Part shown: piece by piece, positions 14,362 through 19,772 of the stretch
How positions within the stretch are numbered: position 1 is the stretch's first letter
Layout: each line of letters starts with the position of its first letter
Assembly (NCBI GenBank): GCA_005885015.1
Contig: VAYG01000025.1
Location: 18,458-38,229 of the forward strand
Reading direction: 5' to 3'
Source of the DNA: Actinomycetota bacterium
GTDB taxonomy: Bacteria > Actinomycetota > UBA4738
DNA length: 19,772 bases
Position numbers and translations under genes: made by a program
Notes under the pieces: generated by a model
Told to the model about the DNA's origin: nothing
The model's input: the letters and a program-made list of their open reading frames with translations, nothing else
Database searches by the model: none

Positions 14362-15516
14362 CTACGATCGTGCGCTCGTCGCCGACTTCGCCAGCTCGCG
14401 GTAGGCGGCCGCGAGGCCACGCGCGGTGTTCTCCCACGTGAACGAAGCCGCTCGTGCGCGTCCGCGGGCGATGAGCTCCTGCCGGCGACGCTCGTCGGTG
14501 AGGAGGCTGTGCAGGGCGGCCGTGATGGCGTCGGTGTCGGCCGGGTCGACGAGGAGCGCCGCGGAACCGGCCACCTCCGGGAGTCCGCCCCCCTTCCCGG
14601 CCACGACCGGCACCCCCAGGCTCATCGCTTCGAGCATCGGGAACCCGAACCCCTCGTAGAGCGACGGGTAGGCGAGGACGGCCGCCCCTTCGATCAGAGC
14701 CCGGCGATGGGACGCGGCCACCCACCCAAGGCGAACCACCCGCGCCCGCACCGGGCCCGGCAACCCCTCGATCGCCCGCTCGATCCGGGGACGATCCGGG
14801 CCCTCGGCTCCGGCGAGGACCAGCCGGAGGTCGGGATGGAGCTCCCCCACGCTGCCGAACGCGCGCACCAGACGGGGCAGGTTCTTCCGCGGTTCCATCG
14901 TCCCGAGGGCGAGGACGCACGGCGCGGTGCCCAGGCGGGCGGCGACGGGAGCCGGCAGCGACGCCGGGGGACCCAGCCGTGGCACACCGAAGGGAACGAC
15001 CACGATGCGATCGCGGGCTCGGAGCGACGAGCCGAAGATGTCCTCCACCTCCCCGGCGACCGTCCGGGTGGTGCAGTGGAGCCAGGCTCCCCGGTCGACC
15101 GCCCGTCGAAGGACCCGACCGTATTCCCGGACCGCCGGCGAGACCCATTCGGGGAATCGGGCGAACGTGCAGTCATGGACCGTGATCATGGTGGGCATGC
15201 GACTGGGCGGCGCCGTGAAATTCGTGCCGTGGATGACGGTGGCGGACCTGAGGAGGCGGTCCAACCTGGGACGGTCCCATCGATGCCACGCGAGGAGCAG
15301 GGCCCGGGCGGGGACCCGGATCACTCTGGTGCCCTCCGGCAGGTCGTGGTGACCCGGCGGCACCCGGAGCCCGATCGCGTAGGGAAGCAGCCGGCAGCCC
15401 TCGCCGAGCCGGGTGAGCGCGTCGAACGCCTCGGCGACGGCCAGACCGACTCCCGTGCGGTGGCCGGACATGGGCGTCACGTCGATCGCGACCGCCGGAG
15501 GCGAGCTGCCCACCAT
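14362..15516 (-). CDS. GT4-type glycosyltransferase, last gene of the glycan operon
   Basis: A 384-residue GT-B glycosyltransferase, probably cytoplasmic and transferring a sugar from a nucleotide donor onto a lipid-linked or growing glycan. Seen are the N-terminal glycine loop MSGHRTGVGLAV, ITVHDCTFARFPEWV, LALGTMEPRKNLPRLVRAF with the donor-phosphate Lys, and YPSLYEGFGFPMLEAMSLG containing a complete E-x7-E. The ATG at 15516 overlaps the previous stop by one base (TGATG), and a GTG three bases earlier gives a GTGA alternative. It is intact and of usual length. The sugar and linkage cannot be told from sequence. Confidence 0.9.
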   Translation of the reverse strand: MVGSSPPAVAIDVTPMSGHRTGVGLAVAEAFDALTRLGEGCRLLPYAIGLRVPPGHHDLPEGTRVIRVPARALLLAWHRWDRPRLDRLLRSATVIHGTNFTAPPSRMPTMITVHDCTFARFPEWVSPAVREYGRVLRRAVDRGAWLHCTTRTVAGEVEDIFGSSLRARDRIVVVPFGVPRLGPPASLPAPVAARLGTAPCVLALGTMEPRKNLPRLVRAFGSVGELHPDLRLVLAGAEGPDRPRIERAIEGLPGPVRARVVRLGWVAASHRRALIEGAAVLAYPSLYEGFGFPMLEAMSLGVPVVAGKGGGLPEVAGSAALLVDPADTDAITAALHSLLTDERRRQELIARGRARAASFTWENTARGLAAAYRELAKSATSARS

Positions 15517-16646
15517 CACGCGGACCCCACGGCCAGGCGATAGGTTCCCAGCGTCCCCTCTGCGGTTCGCCCCCAGGTGAAGCCTCGGGCCCGCTCGAGT
15601 CCGGCGTGGCGAAGCCGGCCCCTCCGTTCCGGATTGCCCAGGACGAGCTCCAACGCCGCGCGCAAGCGGTCGGGGTCGCGTGGGGGCACCAGCTCGACGG
15701 CCTCGCCGCCGATCTCCTCCGGCGCCGACCCCGTGGTGGTGATCACCGGGCACCCGCAGGCCATGGCCTCCAGGACGGGGAGCCCGAACCCTTCGGCGAT
15801 CGACGGGTAGACGAGGGCGTCGGCCCCTCGATAGAGGGCGATCTTCTCCTCCTCCGAGACGTAGCCCAGCGGATGGATCCGCCCGGCCACACCGGAGGCC
15901 TCGATCGCGCGCTCCAGGTCGCTCGCCCCCCAGCCTCGCTGTCCCGCCAGGACGAGCGATTGCGCGGCCCTCTCCCGGACGAGCGAGGCGAACGCCGCCA
16001 CCAGGCTCGGCAGGTCCTTCCTCGGCTCGATCGTGCCCACCCACAGGAGGTAGGGCCGATCGACCCGCAACCTGCCCCGCAGGCCCTCGTCGGCCACCTC
16101 GGGACCGGGCCGGTACCGAGCGGGGTCCACGCCGAGATGGACGACGTCGACGCGATCGGCCCGGGCCCCGGCGTGCTCGATGGCGGCCCGGCGTCCGTAC
16201 TCCGACACCGCGATCACTCTCGTCGCCCTCGCCACGCCCAGCCTGGCCATTCGGGTGAAGTACCGCACCTTGGCCCGCTCGTGGAGGTCGGGGTCGGTGA
16301 AGAACGTCGGATCGTGGAACGTCACCACGCCCGGGAGGGCAAGGCGAAGCGGCAGGGTGTAGTGAGGGCCGTGGATCACCCGCACGCCAGCGCGCCTGGC
16401 CAGGCGCGGGAGCGAGGTCTGCTCCCACAGCAGCCGGGCCGGCCGGGACCGCAACGCCACTGGATGGAAGACGGCCGTCGATGCCCGCCCTTGCAGGGTG
16501 GGAAGGTCTCGTTTCTTCGCAGCGACGTGGAGCTCGATGTCGTCCGGACGGGCCGCCAGCTCGTGCACCAGGCCGAGGAGGTACTGGCCAACGCCGGCGG
16601 GCTTCGGGGGGAGAGACGTCGCGTCGAGGAGCACCCTCAGGCTCAC
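15516..16646 (-). CDS. GT4-type glycosyltransferase
   Basis: A 376-residue GT-B protein with RVLLDATSLPPKPAGVGQYL at the N-terminus, VVTFHDPTFFTDPDLHERA, YLLWVGTIEPRKDLPSLVAAF and YPSIAEGFGLPVLEAMACGC. Both donor-site signatures (EPRK and E-x7-E) are complete. The start is GTG at 16646, inside the shared GTGA with the upstream gene. It is closest in pattern to its two operon partners, which suggests a family expanded by duplication, each member adding one residue of an oligosaccharide repeat. It is part of a six-gene coupled run. Confidence 0.91.
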   Translation of the reverse strand: MSLRVLLDATSLPPKPAGVGQYLLGLVHELAARPDDIELHVAAKKRDLPTLQGRASTAVFHPVALRSRPARLLWEQTSLPRLARRAGVRVIHGPHYTLPLRLALPGVVTFHDPTFFTDPDLHERAKVRYFTRMARLGVARATRVIAVSEYGRRAAIEHAGARADRVDVVHLGVDPARYRPGPEVADEGLRGRLRVDRPYLLWVGTIEPRKDLPSLVAAFASLVRERAAQSLVLAGQRGWGASDLERAIEASGVAGRIHPLGYVSEEEKIALYRGADALVYPSIAEGFGLPVLEAMACGCPVITTTGSAPEEIGGEAVELVPPRDPDRLRAALELVLGNPERRGRLRHAGLERARGFTWGRTAEGTLGTYRLAVGSA

Positions 16647-17803
16647 GTCACCGGCGATCTGCCCACCGCCTCTTCCATGACCTCCCGGTAACAGGCGGCC
16701 GTCGCGGCGACCGTGCGCTCCCACGTCAGCTCCGCCGCGCGTAGGAGACCCGCCCGCCGGCACGAATCGGCGAGCGTGTCGTCCGCCAGGAGCCTGGTGA
16801 TGGCCTCGCCGATCGAGGACGCATCGGTCGGGTCGCAGAACACCGCCCCCTCACCCGCGACCTCTCGGAGGACCGGGAGGTCGGAAGCCACGACCGGCGT
16901 CCCGCAGGCCATGGCTTCCAGCACGGGAAGACCGAACCCCTCGCCGAGGGAGGGGAACACCAACGCCTCGGCCCCGCTGTAGATCGCCCGGAGACGCTCA
17001 CGTGGCTGAGGGCCCATCCACCGCACCAGGTCCCGAATGCCCCGATCTTCGAGAAGGCCGGCGGCCTTCCCCCGGTCCCATCCGGGCGGCCCCACCAGGT
17101 AGAGCTTGAGCCCTCGCTCGTCGCGCGGTCCCGACGTCACGGCCTCGACGAAGCCTCGGATCACGCGCTCGACGTTCTTCCTCGGCTCGAGCGTTCCCAC
17201 CCACACGACGTAGGGCTGCTCGATCCTCAGATCGGCAAGGACCCGCCCGGGCTGGGGGGAGGGCGTCAGCTCGGTCCCGAGGGGGACGACGCGCACCCTG
17301 CCTGGCGGGCGGGCCAGGGAGCTGAGGCGGTCCGCGGTTGCCCGCGAGGGGCAGATCACGAGGTCCGCGGAGGACAGACGCGCGAGCGCGCGCCGATGGA
17401 AGCGCAGGCCATGCGGAGGGTACGCGTCCGGGAAATCCATGAACAGGACGTCGTGAACGGTCACCACGAGCGGTCGCCGGCCGCGAGCGGGGAAGGCCAG
17501 GCTCGGCGCGTGCACCACGTCGAGCCCCTCGTCCACGTGTGGCCGGCCCGTCCGGGACCAGCTCTCCGAGAGGATCCGGCCCGGCACGGGGAGGCGGCGG
17601 GCCCCTCCCAACGAAAGGGAACGGAGGGTGCTCCGCCGGTGCCATCCGACGATGGGGACCACGTCCGTCGGACCTCCTCGACTCCCCGGCAGCAGATCCA
17701 GGAGCGCCCGGACGTAGGTCCCGATGCCTCCAGGGGCCGGCCGGAGCAACTGCTCGCAGACCAGCCCGACCCGGAGCCTCGCTTCGTCCGCCGGTCGGCT
17801 CAA
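16643..17803 (-). CDS. GT4-type glycosyltransferase
   Basis: A 386-residue GT-B protein with a classical glycine loop LLRPAPGGIGTYVRALLDLL, VTVHDVLFMDFPDAYPPHG, VVWVGTLEPRKNVERVIRGF and FPSLGEGFGLPVLEAMACGT. All donor-site motifs are complete. I chose TTG at 17803 because it shares TTGA with the stop of the preceding sulfotransferase-like gene and puts the loop at the normal distance from the start. The coupling across the boundary shows that the sulfotransferase-like and glycosyltransferase genes form one operon, so their products probably act on one glycan. Confidence 0.91.
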   Translation of the reverse strand: MSRPADEARLRVGLVCEQLLRPAPGGIGTYVRALLDLLPGSRGGPTDVVPIVGWHRRSTLRSLSLGGARRLPVPGRILSESWSRTGRPHVDEGLDVVHAPSLAFPARGRRPLVVTVHDVLFMDFPDAYPPHGLRFHRRALARLSSADLVICPSRATADRLSSLARPPGRVRVVPLGTELTPSPQPGRVLADLRIEQPYVVWVGTLEPRKNVERVIRGFVEAVTSGPRDERGLKLYLVGPPGWDRGKAAGLLEDRGIRDLVRWMGPQPRERLRAIYSGAEALVFPSLGEGFGLPVLEAMACGTPVVASDLPVLREVAGEGAVFCDPTDASSIGEAITRLLADDTLADSCRRAGLLRAAELTWERTVAATAACYREVMEEAVGRSPVT

Positions 17804-18552
17804 CGGGAGGATTCGACCACGGTGCCGACGAGGAGGTCGTGGACCCGTCGAGCCCTCCTCCGCAGACCTGCCAGCGATGAGGATCGGTAGGCCCGGTGCA
17901 GGGCATCCAGGGAATCCCGGGTCCCAGACGCTTCGGCGGCCTCCGGTGGCCGCTCGGTCCGCATCAGGGGAAGCCCTGGGCCCGTCCTGCTTCCAGCCAG
18001 GCGCGCCGACTCGACCTCGACGGCTTCGAGGTTCTCCTTCGTGTGCTCGAACTCGGAGAAGTGCACGCCGAAGCGTTCGTTGACCTGCCGGATCACGGAC
18101 CCGAAGTCAGCCGTGACCCCTTCGAAGGAACCGGCCACGAACCGGTCGCCAAGTCGGAGGAGCGGTTCGTAGAAACGCAGATAACCGCGAAGGGCCAGCG
18201 GGACCGAGAGGAACGGCTTGATGCCCACGAGCTCGACCACGGCCTCCTCGGGGTCACGGACCAGAACCAGGACCGGTACCCCCAGACGGAGACCGGCGAT
18301 GACGTTGGCCGGGGCGTGGGTGTGGTGCGCGATCGGCACCGGGCGCGGCTGGGCTACCTGGAACGCCGCTACTGCGAAGTAGTTGCCCGAACGCGGGTAC
18401 CCCTCGATCACGATGGTGGTCTCCGGCCCGGCCACTGAGCCGTGGCCGCGCCGACGAGCGATGGGGAGGGCGAGCCGTGGATATCGACCCGCTAGCGTCC
18501 CGGCCGCGTAACCGGCCCGGGCCGCGAGCCGGTCAAGGGAGCGTGGCGCCAT
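17800..18552 (-). CDS. Sulfotransferase-like protein, paralogue A
   Basis: A 250-residue P-loop protein resembling PAPS-dependent sulfotransferases. TTIVIEGYPRSGNYFAVAAF (45-64) holds the PRSG 5'-phosphosulfate loop, HHTHAP (76-81) supplies a candidate catalytic His, and LVLVRDPEEAVVEL (95-108) matches the 3'-phosphate region, although the usual Ser after RDP is Glu. A long block (RGYLRFYEPLLRL, then SFEGVTADFGSVIRQVNERF) is shared with the next two genes. Sulfotransferases move sulfate from PAPS to sugar hydroxyls, which fits a glycan operon. The ATG at 18552 overlaps the end of paralogue B by 20 nt. The C-terminal third is diverged and rich in Arg. The fold call is good; sulfate as the transferred group is inferred. 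Confidence 0.78.
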   Translation of the reverse strand: MAPRSLDRLAARAGYAAGTLAGRYPRLALPIARRRGHGSVAGPETTIVIEGYPRSGNYFAVAAFQVAQPRPVPIAHHTHAPANVIAGLRLGVPVLVLVRDPEEAVVELVGIKPFLSVPLALRGYLRFYEPLLRLGDRFVAGSFEGVTADFGSVIRQVNERFGVHFSEFEHTKENLEAVEVESARLAGSRTGPGLPLMRTERPPEAAEASGTRDSLDALHRAYRSSSLAGLRRRARRVHDLLVGTVVESSR

Positions 18553-19276
18553 CGGTCGCGACCAGGACCTGAAAGGCCCGCTCCGCCCTGGCCCGGAGCC
18601 CGGACAGCCGGGGGGCTCGATACTCCGGCCGGATCTCCTCTTTCATCCTGGCCCGGACCGGCGAGGGCCGGGCCACGATCCGCTCCAGAGCCTCTCCGCG
18701 CTCCTCCCGCGCTCCATAGTCCCGTTCGATCTGCTCGAGGCACGCTCGCACGTTCTCCTCAGTGTGGACGAACTCGGCGAAGAGCGTCCCGAAGCGTTCG
18801 TTGACGCGGCGGATCACCGCCCCGAAGTCCGTGATCACCTCGTCGAAGGACCCGATCACGAGACGGTCGCGGTATCGGACGAGGGATTCGTAGAAGCGCA
18901 GGTATCCCCGAAGGGCCTGCCCGACCGGGACATGTGAGTGGCGGATGACGAACGAGAGGATCGTCTCCTCCGGCTCGCGGACCAGGGCGATGGCCGGAAT
19001 CCTCCTCCTGGCCCCGGCGATCAGCTGGGCCGGGGCGTGGACGTGGCAAGCCACCCGGACCGGCCGGGGCTGCGCGAAGTTGAACGCGTTCACGGCGAAG
19101 GTGTTCCCGGTGCGCGGGAATCCCTCGATGACGATCTCCGTGTCGGGGCCCACCGGATCGCCGTGCCGCAACCTGGCGATCGGGACGGCGAGCGGCGGAT
19201 AGCGGGCGACCACCGTCTTCAGCTCGTACAGGGCACGTCGGACAGGCAGCGGGACGAACCCCGCCGTCACGCTCAT
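18533..19276 (-). CDS. Sulfotransferase-like protein, paralogue B
   Basis: A 247-residue paralogue of its neighbours. The P-loop is EIVIEGFPRTGNTFAVNAF (47-65), the His motif is CHVHAP (77-82), and the 3'-phosphate region is ALVREPEETILSFV (97-110), which keeps the Ser usual for sulfotransferases. The shared block RGYLRFYESLVRYRDRL and SFDEVITDFGAVIRRVNERF follows. A helical C-part includes EEIRPEYRAPRLSGLRARAE. The ATG shares ATGA with paralogue C's stop. Of the three it has the most canonical cofactor site, so it is the best candidate for an active enzyme. Confidence 0.8.
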   Translation of the reverse strand: MSVTAGFVPLPVRRALYELKTVVARYPPLAVPIARLRHGDPVGPDTEIVIEGFPRTGNTFAVNAFNFAQPRPVRVACHVHAPAQLIAGARRRIPAIALVREPEETILSFVIRHSHVPVGQALRGYLRFYESLVRYRDRLVIGSFDEVITDFGAVIRRVNERFGTLFAEFVHTEENVRACLEQIERDYGAREERGEALERIVARPSPVRARMKEEIRPEYRAPRLSGLRARAERAFQVLVATDGATLP

Positions 19277-19772
19277 GACGCCGCGTCCGCGGAAACGCGC
19301 CCGGGGGAACCTGCCTCGTCCGCCAGCTGCTCGTAGAGGGCCCGCGCTCGGGCCCGGAGCTGCTCCGGCGTCCGCGCCCGGTACTCGGGCCGCAGGACAT
19401 CCCTCATCCGATCTCGCTCGGAGGACGGCCGCGCCACCACCAGCTCGAAGCGGTCGTCGTCGTACAGGCTCCGGTAGTGCTGTTCGATCGCCTGGAACGC
19501 CGCCTGCACGTGCTCGACGGTGTGGTCGAACTCCATGAACGCCGAGCCGAACCGTTGGTTGAGGCGCCGGATCACCGCGCCGAAGTCCGTGGTGATCTCG
19601 GAGAACGATCCGACCACGAAGCGATCCCGATGAGGAATGAGCGGCTCGTAGAAGCGCAGGTAGCCGCGCAGGGCGCCGACGATCGACAGGGACGGCCTTC
19701 GGATGACGAACTCCAGCACGGCGTCCTCGGGCTCCCGGACCAGCACGACGGCCGGGATCGACCGACGGATCG
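19273..19772 (-). CDS. Sulfotransferase-like protein, paralogue C (N-terminus outside window)
   Basis: The C-terminal 165 or so residues of a third family member, open to the window edge. It begins within the 3'-phosphate region (IPAVVLVREPEDAVLEFV, with Glu in the Ser position as in paralogue A), then RGYLRFYEPLIPHRDRF, SFSEITTDFGAVIRRLNQRF and a C-part with VLRPEYRARTPEQLRARAR that closely matches paralogue B. The P-loop would lie outside. It is the first gene of the operon visible here; more genes may precede it. Confidence 0.8.
   Translation of the reverse strand, partial: IRRSIPAVVLVREPEDAVLEFVIRRPSLSIVGALRGYLRFYEPLIPHRDRFVVGSFSEITTDFGAVIRRLNQRFGSAFMEFDHTVEHVQAAFQAIEQHYRSLYDDDRFELVVARPSSERDRMRDVLRPEYRARTPEQLRARARALYEQLADEAGSPGRVSADAAS

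Noticed and set aside
14362..17803. Tandem repeat or recombination between the three glycosyltransferase genes
   Set aside because: They share protein motifs only; no long near-identical DNA stretch was noticed, so they are old paralogues.

Overview
The window is about 19.8 kb of very GC-rich, gene-dense DNA. It has frequent GTG/TTG starts, many 1-4 nt stop/start overlaps, one clear sigma70-type promoter (CTGACA-N17-TAAGGT), and a coenzyme-A-centred gene set. These traits best fit an uncultured high-GC actinobacterium (Actinomycetota). That assignment is inference, because no rRNA or other phylogenetic marker is present. No tRNA, rRNA, CRISPR array, insertion sequence or attachment site was seen.

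Layout. (1) 1-2731, minus strand: a thiolase gene (frame-broken), a 2H-phosphoesterase/2'-5' RNA ligase-like gene and an acyl-CoA dehydrogenase that runs off the left edge. (2) 2793-4664, minus strand: a divergent FtsH-type membrane AAA protease. (3) 4925-5705, plus strand: a small XRE-like regulator with its own promoter, then a 5'-damaged methylmalonyl/ethylmalonyl-CoA epimerase. (4) 5748-8613, plus strand: a tightly coupled trio of acyl-CoA dehydrogenase, APH-type kinase and HAD hydrolase. These are the same three modules that are fused in human ACAD10. (5) 8610-10880, minus strand: crotonyl-CoA carboxylase/reductase (single-base frameshift) behind a RecB/Cas4-like PD-(D/E)XK nuclease with an Fe-S cysteine set. 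(6) 10972-12853, plus strand: propionyl-CoA carboxylase beta chain with a small epsilon-like partner. (7) 12928-14339, plus strand: a cupin coupled to a glycosyltransferase. (8) 14362-19772, minus strand: an overlapping operon of three sulfotransferase-like paralogues followed by three GT4-type glycosyltransferases.

How it fits together. Thiolase, Ccr, epimerase and propionyl-CoA carboxylase are all parts of the ethylmalonyl-CoA / propionyl-CoA route. The ACAD-kinase-HAD trio resembles the phospho-activation chemistry known for 4-hydroxyacyl-CoA breakdown (ACAD10/11; levulinate lva genes), whose products enter the same pools. Four genes in this metabolic block carry an apparent lesion: thiolase (about 46-50 nt deletion), epimerase (missing N-terminus), ACAD (in-frame loss of about 14 residues) and ccr (1 nt). 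The flanking genes look intact. This is either pathway decay or local sequence error, and it is the first thing to verify. The right-hand third is a surface-glycan locus. Its sulfotransferase-like triplication and a fourth glycosyltransferase with altered donor-site residues are the most original features.
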